Shown one piece after another: positions 7,098 to 17,248 of a stretch of 64,000 nucleotides of DNA (positions within the stretch are counted from its first letter, which is position 1; each line of letters begins with the position of its first letter). The position numbers and the translations under genes are program-made. The notes under the pieces were generated by a model. That model made no database searches. It was given only the letters and a program-made list of their open reading frames with translations, and had not been told where the DNA came from. The stretch is from the NCBI GenBank assembly GCA_905236675.1, contig CAJOND010000010.1:1-64000 (forward strand), read 5' to 3'. The stretch is from Candidatus Rifleibacteriota bacterium (GTDB taxonomy: Bacteria; Muiribacteriota; Ozemobacteria; Ozemobacterales; Ozemobacteraceae).

Positions 7098-8309
7098 GTG
7101 GAAAACACATTAAGAGTTATTCATACATCTGACTGGCATATAGGTCATATTCTTCATGAAAAGAAGCGATATGATGAATTTGAACAATTTTTTGTCTGGT
7201 TGAATGAACAAATAGAGAAATATAAACCGGATATTCTGCTCGTATCTGGTGATGTGTTTCATACTGCATCACCAAGCCCTGTTGCTCAGACAATATATTA
7301 CAACTTTTTGGCTAATGCTGAAAAGCATGGCTGTAAAAACGTTGTTGTAACGGGTGGAAACCATGATTCTCCAACTTTGATTGATGCGCCAAAAGAATTG
7401 CTAAAACAGATGAATGTGTATGTTTGTGGAGCTGTCACAGGCGATGTGAGCGAGGAAGTATTTGTAATTAAAAATAATGATGGAAAAGAAATTGCGATAG
7501 TATGTGCTGTTCCATATTTGAGAGAAAAAGATTTACGAAATGCTTATGTTGGAGAGACAACAGAAGAAAAAGAAAAACGTCTTAAAGAAGGATTTAAGAA
7601 TCATTATTTGCAAGTAGCAGAAAAGGCAAAAGAATTAAATAAGAATAATCTTCCCGTTATCGCTATGGGGCATTTATTTGCAGCAGGTGCAGTTACTTCA
7701 TCGGAAGACGAATTGCAAATAGGCAGTCTGTCTCAAGTTGGAGCTGATATATTTCCTGAATATTTTGATTATGTTGCTCTTGGTCATCTGCATATACCTC
7801 AGAAAATAAATAATAACGAGCATATCAGATATTCTGGTTCGCCTCTTCCAATAAGTTTTGATGAAGTTAATAATAAAAAACAAATTCTTTTACTTGAGTT
7901 TAATAATAAAGATTTAAATATCAAACACTTAGAAGTGCCAAAATTCAAAAAAATAATTCGTTTAAAAGGAACTTTGCAAGAGTTGTTGAAAGAACTTGAG
8001 GAACAAAAAAATAGCGATTGCCCAGTTTGGGTAGATTTGACATTAACTAGCGGAGAACCTGTTCAGACTATTAATAACGCTATTGATGAGTGTATAAAGG
8101 ATAGCAATGTGGAGGTTCTTGCTAAACATCCTTATATTGAAAATTCTCAAGCTTTAACTATAGAAACTAAAGATTTTTCTAAACTGACACCATTAGATGT
8201 TTTTAATCAGATATTGAAAACTAAGAAATATGATGAAGAAGCTGAAAAAGAATTATTGGAAACTTTTTCTGAAGCTTTGATTCATTATAAAGATGAAGAA
8301 GAGGAGTAA
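7098..8309 (+). CDS. sbcD: exonuclease SbcD (Mre11-type nuclease subunit)
   Basis: 403 residues, normal length. It carries the metallophosphoesterase motifs of Mre11/SbcD: SDWHIG near residue 12, SGDVFH near 51, GNHDS, GHLF and GHLH. With SbcC it forms the ATP-dependent complex that cuts hairpins and protein-blocked DNA ends, relevant to the palindromic DNA found just upstream. Translation begins at GTG 7098, supported by AAGGAAGG at 7082-7089. sbcC follows 10 bases downstream in the same operon. Confidence 0.95.
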   Translation: MENTLRVIHTSDWHIGHILHEKKRYDEFEQFFVWLNEQIEKYKPDILLVSGDVFHTASPSPVAQTIYYNFLANAEKHGCKNVVVTGGNHDSPTLIDAPKELLKQMNVYVCGAVTGDVSEEVFVIKNNDGKEIAIVCAVPYLREKDLRNAYVGETTEEKEKRLKEGFKNHYLQVAEKAKELNKNNLPVIAMGHLFAAGAVTSSEDELQIGSLSQVGADIFPEYFDYVALGHLHIPQKINNNEHIRYSGSPLPISFDEVNNKKQILLLEFNNKDLNIKHLEVPKFKKIIRLKGTLQELLKELEEQKNSDCPVWVDLTLTSGEPVQTINNAIDECIKDSNVEVLAKHPYIENSQALTIETKDFSKLTPLDVFNQILKTKKYDEEAEKELLETFSEALIHYKDEEEE

Positions 8310-8319
8310 GGAGTGAATT

Positions 8320-11300
8320 ATGAAAATAATTAAATTAACATTTAAAAATATTAATTCTTTGGCTGGAACCTGGACAATTGATTTTAATTCTTCGGAATAT
8401 TTAAATGAAGGATTATTTGCAATTACCGGACCTACAGGTGCTGGGAAATCTACAATTCTTGATGCTGTTTGTCTGGCTCTTTACGGACAGACACCAAGAC
8501 AGAGTGATATAAACAAAAACAATAACCAGGTTATTACAAGAAAAACAAATGATTGTTTTTCTGAGCTTATCTTTGAATGTGAATCAAAATATTATATGTG
8601 CAAATGGTCACAGGAAAGAACAAGACCTAAGAAAAAATCTGCTTCTCAAATAGAAGAAAATGCTGATTATGAACAGAATTTAAAACAGCAAAGTCATGAA
8701 ATTAGTATAAACACAAAAAGCAATAGTTATGAGGAAAAAAGCGAATATATTTTATTGGCAAATACTGTTAAAGAAGTTCCTGCAATAGTAGAAGAAATAA
8801 CAGGAATGAGCTTTGCTAATTTTACACGTTCTGCTATGCTTGCTCAAGGAAGTTTTACTTCTTTTCTTAATTCAAAAGAACCTGAAAAGGCTGCTTTATT
8901 GGAGCAAATATTAGGTGGTTATGAGTATTCAGAAATTTCAAAATATATATATAATCGTAGCAATAAAGAAAACATATATTTAAATAATATTGAAACAGAA
9001 CTATCTAATTATCAATGTTTAAGCGATGAAGAACAAAAAGAGCTATCAGAAAATATAAATGAAAATAATCTTTTTGCTGCTAAGCTGGAAGAAAATATAA
9101 AGATAAATGCTGATCAAATTAATCAACTTAAAAATGTTGATAAAATCGAAAATCAGTTAAGTAAATTAAAAGAAAAACAAAGCAAATTAAATAAAGAATA
9201 TCAAGATTTTATTCCAAGAAAAAATGAACTTGAAAAAGCTAATAAAGCTTCTGAAATAGAACATTATAGCAAAGATTATCATCGTTTAGATCAGGAAAAT
9301 ATTGATTTAAACTTATTGATTAAAGAAAATTTAAGCAACAAAGTAAAAGCTGAAAAGCAAAAAAATGAATATGAAAATAAACTCGTTGAAGCTGATAAAA
9401 ATTTGAAAAATTGCAAAAAAGCTTATGAAGATGAAAAAGAAATATTAAAAGAAGTCAGGGCTTTGGATATCAAAATAAATAATATTGAAGAAAAGGCAAA
9501 AGAAGCTGATTCTAGATGTAATAAAGCAAAAATAGATTTGGCAAAAACAGAAGAAAACATTGGAAAAGCTGTAAAAGAAAAAGAAAAAAATGAAAAAGAT
9601 TTTTCAAAAAAGATAAATAAGGTTTTAGCTGAAACTAATGGCTCTGATGATTTTGACTCCATTTTAAATAAATTAGAAGTAAAGTATTCTAATCTGAAAA
9701 AGGACAAAGAAAAAGAAAATGAAGTTGTAAAAACAGTTAGAACTTATGATAATGAAATTCAAAAATTTAAAGAAAAAATCATTGAGAATGAAGAGCAATT
9801 TACCAAGCTTAATAACGACTGTAATGAACAAAAAGACGAACTGTCAGAATTACAAAAAAGCAAAGAAAACAAACTTAAATCTTTTAACTCAGAAAGAATA
9901 AAAGTTTTGCCAAAATCAAATGGTGAAGAACAAATAGATTTTCTTATTGATATTTGTGAAAATGAAAAAAATCATTTATTAAATGAACAAAAACTTGCAG
10001 AAAGAGTTAAAAGTTTAGAACAGCATAGAGCGGAACTCAAAGATGGTGAAGCCTGTCCGTTGTGCGGTTCATTAGAACATCCTTATGCCGAACACTCTCC
10101 TGTTTTTGATGATTCAGAGCTTAGAATAAAGCAATTGGAAAAATTTATAAAAAAGGCACAGAATACTGATAAAGATTTGCAGACTATTGATGTCAAAATT
10201 AATAGTATTTCTGATTCTATTCAAAAGATTAATAAAAATATTAGTGATTTGCAAAAAACAATAGATGAAGAAAGAGAAAGACTTAAAACAGTTAAAGCAA
10301 AGCGTAATGAATTATATGGAGAAAAAGATCCAGATAATGAAGAAAAGAAGTTAGATAGCCTTTTAAGTGAAGTCGAAAAAGAGTTAAAAAAAAATCAGAA
10401 ACTCAAAGATGACTATAATTCGTTGTTACAAAATAGAAATGAAAAAATCATATCTTTAGATTCCGATATTTCTAATTTAACAAAAATGACAGATTTCAAT
10501 CGAAAGACATTTGAAGAAGAAAAACTAAAATTTAACGATATAAATTCTAAACTAAATCATGAAAAGACAAAAAGAAGTGAAATGTATGGCGATAAAGACC
10601 CTGATTCAGAAGAAAACAAACTTATAAAAGCTGTTGATAAAGCAGAAAAAAACTATAAAGATACTCAAAAAGAACTGGAAATTATTAAAAATAGATTATC
10701 TAGTCTGACTAGTCTCGAAAAAGAATATGCTAAAAAATCTGTTTCTTTAAATGATAATTTAATTGAAGCAGAAAAAACTTTTAAAGAAAAATTGAATGAT
10801 TATGGTTTTACTTCGGCTTTTGATTTTGAATCAAGCTTGATGGATAAAAAATCTCGGGATAAACTTGCTGAAAAAGCAAAAAGTCTTGAAATAGATTTGG
10901 CAAAAAATGAAGAAAGTATTTCTATTACAGAAAAAAATCTAAAAGAGTCTAGAGAAAAGTTGACCACAGATAAGAAATTGTCTGATTTAATTGATGAACA
11001 AAAGCAATTAACAGAAAAAAAGAATGATATTATGGAAGCAATCGGAAGTTGGAAAGAAAAATTATCTAATAACTTGAAACAGCTTGAAAAATATAACGAT
11101 TGTAAAAAAAGATATAAAGACCAGAAGATTGTATACACAAGATGGGAAAATCTGAACAAACTGGTTGGTTCTTCAAAAGGTGATAAATTCAGAACTTTTG
11201 CTCAAGGAATAATGTTTGAAACTGTTGTTGCCTCGGCAAATAATTATTTGAAAAAAATATCAAAAAGATATGAACTTGTTAGAGATGAGATTAGTCCGCT

Positions 11301-11652
11301 AACTTTGAATGTTAAAGACTATGATCAAATGGGTATTATCAGACCAGTTAAAAATCTTTCTGGTGGCGAAACTTTTATAGTTTGTCTGTCTCTAGCATTA
11401 GGTCTTTCTGTAGTTGCCAGTTATAAAGTAGCTGTAAATTCGTTGTTCCTGGATGAAGGTTTTGGTTCATTAGACGATTTATCGCTAGAAAAAGCATTGT
11501 ATGCACTTGCTTCTTTAAATGCAGAAGGAAAAACTATCGGTATTATATCTCATGTTCCGTTGGTTAAAGAACGAATAGGCTTGCAAATAGAAGTATCTCC
11601 ATTAGGAAATGGACATAGCCAAATAAGTGGTCCAGGAGTTAAGGCTATTTAG
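8320..11652 (+). CDS. sbcC: exonuclease SbcC (Rad50-type ATPase subunit)
   Basis: 1110 residues. The Walker A GPTGAGKST lies at residues 37-45. Two long charged coiled-coil arms surround the zinc-hook CPLC at residues 579-582. The ABC signature LSGGE is near 1013, and Walker B LFLDEGFGSLD near 1043. All parts of an SMC-like Rad50 subunit are present. The protein opens and processes DNA ends together with SbcD. The start follows a GGAGTGAATT stretch. The arms are very Lys/Glu/Asn rich, as expected from the base composition. Confidence 0.96.
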   Translation: MKIIKLTFKNINSLAGTWTIDFNSSEYLNEGLFAITGPTGAGKSTILDAVCLALYGQTPRQSDINKNNNQVITRKTNDCFSELIFECESKYYMCKWSQERTRPKKKSASQIEENADYEQNLKQQSHEISINTKSNSYEEKSEYILLANTVKEVPAIVEEITGMSFANFTRSAMLAQGSFTSFLNSKEPEKAALLEQILGGYEYSEISKYIYNRSNKENIYLNNIETELSNYQCLSDEEQKELSENINENNLFAAKLEENIKINADQINQLKNVDKIENQLSKLKEKQSKLNKEYQDFIPRKNELEKANKASEIEHYSKDYHRLDQENIDLNLLIKENLSNKVKAEKQKNEYENKLVEADKNLKNCKKAYEDEKEILKEVRALDIKINNIEEKAKEADSRCNKAKIDLAKTEENIGKAVKEKEKNEKDFSKKINKVLAETNGSDDFDSILNKLEVKYSNLKKDKEKENEVVKTVRTYDNEIQKFKEKIIENEEQFTKLNNDCNEQKDELSELQKSKENKLKSFNSERIKVLPKSNGEEQIDFLIDICENEKNHLLNEQKLAERVKSLEQHRAELKDGEACPLCGSLEHPYAEHSPVFDDSELRIKQLEKFIKKAQNTDKDLQTIDVKINSISDSIQKINKNISDLQKTIDEERERLKTVKAKRNELYGEKDPDNEEKKLDSLLSEVEKELKKNQKLKDDYNSLLQNRNEKIISLDSDISNLTKMTDFNRKTFEEEKLKFNDINSKLNHEKTKRSEMYGDKDPDSEENKLIKAVDKAEKNYKDTQKELEIIKNRLSSLTSLEKEYAKKSVSLNDNLIEAEKTFKEKLNDYGFTSAFDFESSLMDKKSRDKLAEKAKSLEIDLAKNEESISITEKNLKESREKLTTDKKLSDLIDEQKQLTEKKNDIMEAIGSWKEKLSNNLKQLEKYNDCKKRYKDQKIVYTRWENLNKLVGSSKGDKFRTFAQGIMFETVVASANNYLKKISKRYELVRDEISPLTLNVKDYDQMGIIRPVKNLSGGETFIVCLSLALGLSVVASYKVAVNSLFLDEGFGSLDDLSLEKALYALASLNAEGKTIGIISHVPLVKERIGLQIEVSPLGNGHSQISGPGVKAI

Positions 11653-11670
11653 TTCTATAAAGTTTATTTT

Positions 11671-11709
11671 GTTAGCTGCTTTATGATGCAACATCATAAA
11701 GCAGTTAAT
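11671..11709 (+). terminator. hairpin after sbcC
   Basis: The stem TTAGCTGCTTTATGATG pairs with CATCATAAAGCAGTTAA around a 3-base loop, about 20 bases after the sbcC stop. It lacks a long U-run, so efficiency is uncertain. Confidence 0.5.
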
Positions 11710-11821
11710 CAATTAATTTACTATTACTTACCAATGAATACTAATTCTATGAAAAGACTTAGCTACTTATAATGCTATTTTTAATCAAAATAATATAGGC
11801 AAAAAACTATTAGCTTAGCGT

Positions 11822-11850
11822 TTGCTCTGTCTGTTTATTAATGTTATATT
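11822..11850 (+). promoter_or_regulatory. promoter of the AhbC-like gene
   Basis: TTGCTC at 11822-11827, spacer of 17, TATATT at 11845-11850, 38 bases before the ATG at 11888. Confidence 0.5.
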
Positions 11851-11887
11851 GTTTAAATAAAAAGCACACAAATAAAAAGGCAAACAA

Positions 11888-13093
11888 ATGATTAATATAA
11901 GCAAGATTTATGCAAACCACTCTACAACAGGCGATCCATTAAGATATGGTCAGGAACATCATGGTAATGTTACCCATTCCCATCAATACATTGGTCATAA
12001 TGTAGCAAAATCTGCTTCTGAACGAAAACCTGTAGTTTGTTGGAATGTTTCGAAACGATGCAATCTAAAATGCACACACTGTTATGCAAATTCAGATGGA
12101 AATCTTGCTCCAAATGAATTAACAAATGCAGAAGGTAAAGCACTTATTGATGATTTAGCTAAATTTAAGATTCCAGCATTACTTATGAGTGGCGGTGAAC
12201 CTCTAATGCGGCCTGATTTATTTGATTTGGCAGAATATGCTGTTAGCAAAGGTGTCAGACCAGTTCTCTCTACCAACGGAACTTTGATTACAAAGGAAAT
12301 TGCCACAAGAATTAAAAAGACTGGGTTTATTTATGCTGGTATTTCATTAGATGGAATAGGTGAAACCAATGATATGTTCAGAGGAGTTAAAGGTGCTTTT
12401 GAAAAGGCTATGGCTGGTTTTAGAAACTGTGTAGAAGTCCAGCAACGAGTAGGTTTAAGACTGACTTTAACCCGAAAAAACGTAGAAGATTTGGAAAAAA
12501 TATTTGATTTTCTTTTAGAAGAAAAGATTCCTAGGGCTTGCTTCTATCATCTTGTTTATTCTGGTCGTGGAAAAAGTAACGATGATTTAACTCATGAAGA
12601 AAGTCGTAAAGCACTGGATATTATTTGCAGAAGAACGAAAGAAGCTATTAATTCTGGAATTGATCTGGATATACTTACTGTTGATAATCATGTTGACGGC
12701 CCATATCTTTACATGAAGCTTTTGAAGGAAAACCCTGAAAAAGCTGAGGAAGTTCGCAAACTATTAGAATGGAATGGTGGGGGAGCTTATTCAACAGGTG
12801 TTGGAATCGGTGAAATAGATTGGCAAGGAAACGTTCATCCTGACCAGTTTTGGATGGATAAAACTTTTGGTAATGTCAGAGATAGGAAGTTTTCAGAAAT
12901 TTGGCAAGATACTTCTGATGAGCTTATGGCTGGTTTGAAAAACCGTTTGCCTCTTTTAAAAGGTAAATGTGCAAATTGTAAGTTCAAAAAGATGTGCGGA
13001 GGTTCATTGAGAGTTAGAGCTTTCAGAGTTTATAACGACCCTTGGCAGTCAGATCCAGCTTGTTATCTAACAGATGATGAAATAAAAAGTTAG
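11888..13093 (+). CDS. radical SAM/SPASM protein of the AhbC/NirJ type
   Basis: 401 residues. The radical SAM cluster motif CNLKCTHC uses C58, C62 and C65, followed by MSGGEPL. The C-terminal SPASM part has CANCKFKKMCGG and ends DPWQSDPACYLTDDEI, a tail typical of AhbC (12,18-didecarboxysiroheme deacetylase) and its NirJ relatives. The N-terminus (MINISKIY, LRYGQ) also fits. AhbC acts in the siroheme-dependent route to heme, but no other gene of that pathway is in the window. It might therefore serve heme synthesis elsewhere in the genome, or modify another substrate. It is transcribed alone and followed by a strong terminator. Confidence 0.7.
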   Translation: MINISKIYANHSTTGDPLRYGQEHHGNVTHSHQYIGHNVAKSASERKPVVCWNVSKRCNLKCTHCYANSDGNLAPNELTNAEGKALIDDLAKFKIPALLMSGGEPLMRPDLFDLAEYAVSKGVRPVLSTNGTLITKEIATRIKKTGFIYAGISLDGIGETNDMFRGVKGAFEKAMAGFRNCVEVQQRVGLRLTLTRKNVEDLEKIFDFLLEEKIPRACFYHLVYSGRGKSNDDLTHEESRKALDIICRRTKEAINSGIDLDILTVDNHVDGPYLYMKLLKENPEKAEEVRKLLEWNGGGAYSTGVGIGEIDWQGNVHPDQFWMDKTFGNVRDRKFSEIWQDTSDELMAGLKNRLPLLKGKCANCKFKKMCGGSLRVRAFRVYNDPWQSDPACYLTDDEIKS

Positions 13094-13110
13094 AAAAAAT
13101 TGCAAAAAAA

Positions 13111-13141
13111 AACGAGGTTTTAAATAAACCTCGTTTTTTTT
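13111..13141. terminator. bidirectional terminator
   Basis: AACGAGGTTT (13111-13120) pairs with AAACCTCGTT (13126-13135), with a T-run after and an A-run before. It serves the convergent radical SAM gene and the minus-strand secreted protein. Confidence 0.9.
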
Positions 13142-13147
13142 ATTCTG

Positions 13148-14554
13148 TTATTTTGCTTCAGCTACTTTTTCTGGATTTATTAGGAAGAAGTTTTCTGTAA
13201 TTTTTACAGCAGGATTAAGACTCCATTTTGTTCTATAATTTTTTGAAGAACATTCAAAAGTTACATAGAGGTTTTCACCATCGTATTCCAAATCTTCGGC
13301 TCCTGCTGCCAATTTAACTGTATTTACCCAGTTCTTTTTATCTGCAAGTTCAAAGGCTTTTACTTTGAAGCTTTTAGATTGTCCTTCCGGTTTATATGTT
13401 ATTTCGGTGCTATCTGATTTTAAAGGATTATTGTAAACAGCAAGTTTTGAATTGGTAGCACCATAAGATACTGTCAAGGCAACATAATTACCGCAAACGG
13501 CCATACCTTGGACAGATTCTCTCATTGCGATTACTGCATCAGGTTTGTTGACTGTATATTTGTCACTACCTGAAGTATAAGTATATTGAGTATTAGACTT
13601 TGGATAACCGTTTGAATCAACTAAATAACCAGCAATCCAACAGTTTCTTCCCATTATTTTATGATGCTTAACAGGTTCATAACTACTAGATGATGATTTT
13701 GTAAAATCTCCAACCCAAATGTATTTCCCATCAAAACTTACATAACTTGCTTTACTATCAACGCTATAAGATTTTACAGCAGTGAGATTCTTAGCTGGAA
13801 GCTTATCAAGGCTTTTTGGTAGACCATCAACTGCTTTTGCCTGGGTTTGGGTATCACCAATAAAATCTATTATTTCTTGTACGTCAAAACCTAGAATTTT
13901 ATTGCCAGATGCAACCCATAAATATTTTCCTGCTACTGCAATACCTCCAGCATGACCAGTATAGGCATTCCCTTTTGATTTATATAAAGGGAAACGTTTA
14001 ACGGCTTTAGCAGTCTTTCTATCAACAACTACTATTTGTGAAGGCTGGTTGCTGTTTTTGGGATAATATGACAAAAGAACATATCGGCAATAATTCCCAT
14101 TACATTGTTCTTTTGCATCCATAACTTTGCTGGGCAGATAAGCAATTCCCTGACATACCATTTCTTTACTTTCATGACCAGGTAAAAAAATGGATTCATT
14201 TATATAAGATTTTTTATTGCTGATAACTGAACCAATCTTGTTTTTTACATTATTATAACCTTTGGAAATAGCATCTTTTGCATCTCCAGCTTTGTCTACA
14301 ACAGCGTCTTTTATATCAGATGCTTTGTCTGCTACATTGTTGTAGGTATTTTTTATTCCTGTGCCAACTTTACTAAAAAAATTACCTACTTTTGAGCCTT
14401 TTGTAGAATTACTTTCTTCTGAATCATCAGAAGCTTTTACTTCTTTTACTTCAACATTGTTATCGAAAGGAGAGGCTATGGCATTTCCTCTGTAATTATT
14501 CAAAATTACTAAAATAGATAAGGCCATCAATATATACGAGTACTTATTTTTCAT
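13148..14554 (-). CDS. secreted protein with amphipathic helical segment and propeller-like domain
   Basis: 468 residues. A Sec signal peptide (about 1-28, ending GNAIASP) is followed by a segment (about 48-110) of repeated KVG, KAxD and VKNKIG units like YtxH/late-embryogenesis helices. The rest has repeated strands such as GGIAVAGKYLWVASGNKILG and DGKYIWVGDF, suggesting a beta-propeller. A paralogue with a different front end lies at 26105-27880, and the FFSKVGTGIK segment recalls the protein at 36717. Ribosome site GGGAGA is well placed. No enzymatic motif is visible; I do not know its role. Confidence 0.6.
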   Translation of the reverse strand: MKNKYSYILMALSILVILNNYRGNAIASPFDNNVEVKEVKASDDSEESNSTKGSKVGNFFSKVGTGIKNTYNNVADKASDIKDAVVDKAGDAKDAISKGYNNVKNKIGSVISNKKSYINESIFLPGHESKEMVCQGIAYLPSKVMDAKEQCNGNYCRYVLLSYYPKNSNQPSQIVVVDRKTAKAVKRFPLYKSKGNAYTGHAGGIAVAGKYLWVASGNKILGFDVQEIIDFIGDTQTQAKAVDGLPKSLDKLPAKNLTAVKSYSVDSKASYVSFDGKYIWVGDFTKSSSSSYEPVKHHKIMGRNCWIAGYLVDSNGYPKSNTQYTYTSGSDKYTVNKPDAVIAMRESVQGMAVCGNYVALTVSYGATNSKLAVYNNPLKSDSTEITYKPEGQSKSFKVKAFELADKKNWVNTVKLAAGAEDLEYDGENLYVTFECSSKNYRTKWSLNPAVKITENFFLINPEKVAEAK

Positions 14555-14725
14555 ATTTATCTCCCAATATTAATAATTATACCATTCAAATCTAATTTAG
14601 TTTAAATATTTTGTGTACCTTATTTATAATATTGATATTTCTTTTGTCATTCAATATTTTTTTATTTTTCAAAATATGATAATCTTACTTTGAAAATATA
14701 TATCTATTTATTATGGAAAATCTTA

Positions 14726-15973
14726 ATGGCCACATTTTTTTTGCGTTCTCTAGGTTGTAAAGTTAGCCAGTATGATGGCGAAAGAATTATAGAAAAACTG
14801 AAAGAATACGGGTTTGATCAAAATGAAAATAATCCGGATTTATTTATTTTAAACGGTTGTTCCGTTACTGGTAGAGCTTCTCAGAAAGCAAGACAGATAA
14901 TCAGGTCCGTAAAAAGAAATAATTCTGATTGTAAAATAGTTTTGGCAGGTTGTGAAGCTAGATTAATAAAAAAGCATAAAGAAAATGTTCCAGAAATAGA
15001 TTGGCTACTGCCTTATAATGATACTGATTCAATAAAAGAAATGCTTGCAGCTCTTTCACTCGATATTGATAGTGATAATAGAAAGACTCAAATAGGTTTC
15101 AATCATACTTATAAAACAAGAGCTTATTTAAAAATTCAGGATGGTTGCAGCCAATTTTGTTCTTACTGCATTGTTGCACATCTTAGAGGACCTGAATGGT
15201 CAAGACCTATAGAAGATGCTGTAAAAGAAGCAATAGAACTTGTTAAAGAAGGTCATAAAGAGATAGTTTTAACAGGCATTCATGTTGGTCATTTCAAGCC
15301 GTCCCTTGTTGCTTTACTTAAAGAACTAGAAAAAATAGATGGTTTGGAACGTATTCGTTTAAGTTCTATTGAATCTGTAGAAGTTAGAGAAGAATTAATT
15401 GATTGGGTAGCTAATTCTTCAAAATCCTGTCATCATTTTCATCTTCCATTGCAGTCAGGAAGTGACAAAATATTAAAAGCTATGCATAGACCCTATTTGA
15501 CAGCTGATTTTAAGTCTGTAGTATCAAATATAAGAAAAATAATGCCAGATGCTGCAATAACAACCGATTTAATTGTTGGTTTCCCAGGAGAAACTGAATC
15601 TGATTTTCAAGACACTCTTAATTTTTTAGATGAAATAAAATTTTCAAGATTTCATATTTTTAGATATTCAAAGCGTGATGGAACTCCTGCTGCAATAATG
15701 CCTGACCAAGTAAGTAACGAAATAAAAATAGAAAGATCAGATAGAGTAGAGGCTGTTTGGCAGAAATATGCTCATCAATTTGCCCAGAACTTTGTTAATA
15801 AAAAGGTAGAAGTCCTTTGGGAAACCCTAGAAAATGGTTGGTTAATGGGATACTCCAAAGAATATGTTCCGTGTAAAATGAAATCTGATAATAACTCTTT
15901 ACGAAATCAATTTATGATTGTTTCAGGAATTGAAGCAGATAATGATGAACTTGTTGTTCAAGATAATAATTAA
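14726..15973 (+). CDS. mtaB: tRNA t6A37 methylthiotransferase MtaB
   Basis: 415 residues from ATG 14726. A start at 14690 would add an unusual 12-residue hydrophobic tail before the conserved FFLRSLGCKVSQYD, so I prefer 14726. The N-terminal UPF0004 domain supplies cluster cysteines in LGCKVSQ, NGCSVT and LAGCEA. The radical SAM motif CSQFCSYC uses C141, C145 and C148. The short C-terminal region resembles a TRAM-like part. The enzyme turns t6A into ms2t6A at position 37 of tRNAs reading ANN codons. cinA follows 18 bases later, likely in the same transcript. Confidence 0.88.
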   Translation: MATFFLRSLGCKVSQYDGERIIEKLKEYGFDQNENNPDLFILNGCSVTGRASQKARQIIRSVKRNNSDCKIVLAGCEARLIKKHKENVPEIDWLLPYNDTDSIKEMLAALSLDIDSDNRKTQIGFNHTYKTRAYLKIQDGCSQFCSYCIVAHLRGPEWSRPIEDAVKEAIELVKEGHKEIVLTGIHVGHFKPSLVALLKELEKIDGLERIRLSSIESVEVREELIDWVANSSKSCHHFHLPLQSGSDKILKAMHRPYLTADFKSVVSNIRKIMPDAAITTDLIVGFPGETESDFQDTLNFLDEIKFSRFHIFRYSKRDGTPAAIMPDQVSNEIKIERSDRVEAVWQKYAHQFAQNFVNKKVEVLWETLENGWLMGYSKEYVPCKMKSDNNSLRNQFMIVSGIEADNDELVVQDNN

Positions 15974-15991
15974 TAAGTTAGGAAGTATAAT

Positions 15992-17221
15992 ATGGCAAAA
16001 AATCTTGTTGCAGAAATAATCAGTGTAGGAACAGAACTATTGTTGGGTGAGATAGTTGACACTAATGCAACTTTTTTGAGCACTAGGCTTAGAGATTTGG
16101 GTATAACTGTTTATAGAAAATCTACAGTTGGAGATAATCTAGAGAGATTAACAGAAACCATAAAAAATGCTTTAGCCAGGTCTGATATTGCTATACTAGG
16201 CGGAGGTTTAGGTCCTACAGATGATGATATGACAAGAGAAGCTATTGCTGCTTATATGAATGAAGAACCCTATGTTGATAAGCAGCTTTTTAAAGAATTA
16301 GAAGAAAAATTTAAGGCAAGAAATCGCCCGATGCCATCAAATAATACAAAACAAGCATGGTTGATAAAAAGTGCCGTTACTTTGCCTAATCCGATAGGAA
16401 CTGCACCTGGATGGTTTGTTAAAACAAAAGATGAAAAAATAATCATAACTCTTCCTGGTCCACCTCAGGAAATGACAAGAATGTGGATAGAAGAAGTAGA
16501 ACCAAAACTACCTGTTAGTAGTAAATGTCTTTATCATACAATAATACACACTATAGGTTTAGGTGAATCTTTTCTAACTGAAAAGATAGCCAAATATACG
16601 AATATTTCAGAGCCAGGCGTTGGAACTTATGCTAGAGGCAGTGGAGTAGACATAAGAGTTGCAGCAGTTGGCAATACTTTGGAAGAAGCAAAATTAATTG
16701 TAGAACCTGTCGTGAAAGATATTTGTAATATTCTTTCCGAATATGTTTTCGGTTTTGATGACGATACAATTGTTTCTGTAATTAAAAGGAAATTAGATGC
16801 AAAGAATCAGACTTTTTGCTGTATTGAATCACTAACTGGAGGTATGCTTGCTTCTCAAATAGCTTCCTGTGAAGGCATAAGCCGTTGCTTTAAAGGTTCT
16901 ATAACTTCATATTCTAACGAAATTAAAGAACTAGCTGGTGTAAAATCTGAAACCTTAGAAAAATTTGGTGCTGTTTCTAAAGAAACTGCCATAGAAATGG
17001 CTGAAAGCATAAGAAAGCTTTTTAAAACGGATTGGGCTGTTTCTACTACGGGGGTTGCCGGACCTGGTAATCTAGAGGGCAAACGTCCAGGAACTGCATG
17101 GATAGCTTTGGCAGGACCTGAAGGCACATCTACTGAATTTGTTGATTGGCCAGGTAGCAGAGAAATGGTTCGGCAAAGAGTTTGTAAAACTGCTTTAAAT
17201 ATGCTTTTTAAAAATTTATAA
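15992..17221 (+). CDS. cinA: CinA-family protein (nicotinamide-nucleotide amidase)
   Basis: 409 residues. The N-terminal MoaB/MogA-like domain begins EIISVGTELLLGEIVDTNA and contains LGGGLGPTDDDMT. The C-terminal CinA domain has ESLTGGMLASQI and STTGVAGPGN, the pattern of NMN deamidases. Both halves are intact, as in the two-domain Gram-positive type proteins. Proposed role: recycling of NMN to nicotinate mononucleotide, with a second pyrophosphatase activity. Ribosome site TAGGAAG is present. Confidence 0.93.
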   Translation: MAKNLVAEIISVGTELLLGEIVDTNATFLSTRLRDLGITVYRKSTVGDNLERLTETIKNALARSDIAILGGGLGPTDDDMTREAIAAYMNEEPYVDKQLFKELEEKFKARNRPMPSNNTKQAWLIKSAVTLPNPIGTAPGWFVKTKDEKIIITLPGPPQEMTRMWIEEVEPKLPVSSKCLYHTIIHTIGLGESFLTEKIAKYTNISEPGVGTYARGSGVDIRVAAVGNTLEEAKLIVEPVVKDICNILSEYVFGFDDDTIVSVIKRKLDAKNQTFCCIESLTGGMLASQIASCEGISRCFKGSITSYSNEIKELAGVKSETLEKFGAVSKETAIEMAESIRKLFKTDWAVSTTGVAGPGNLEGKRPGTAWIALAGPEGTSTEFVDWPGSREMVRQRVCKTALNMLFKNL

Positions 17222-17248
17222 ATTTTATTCTTTAAGGAAGTATTAAAT

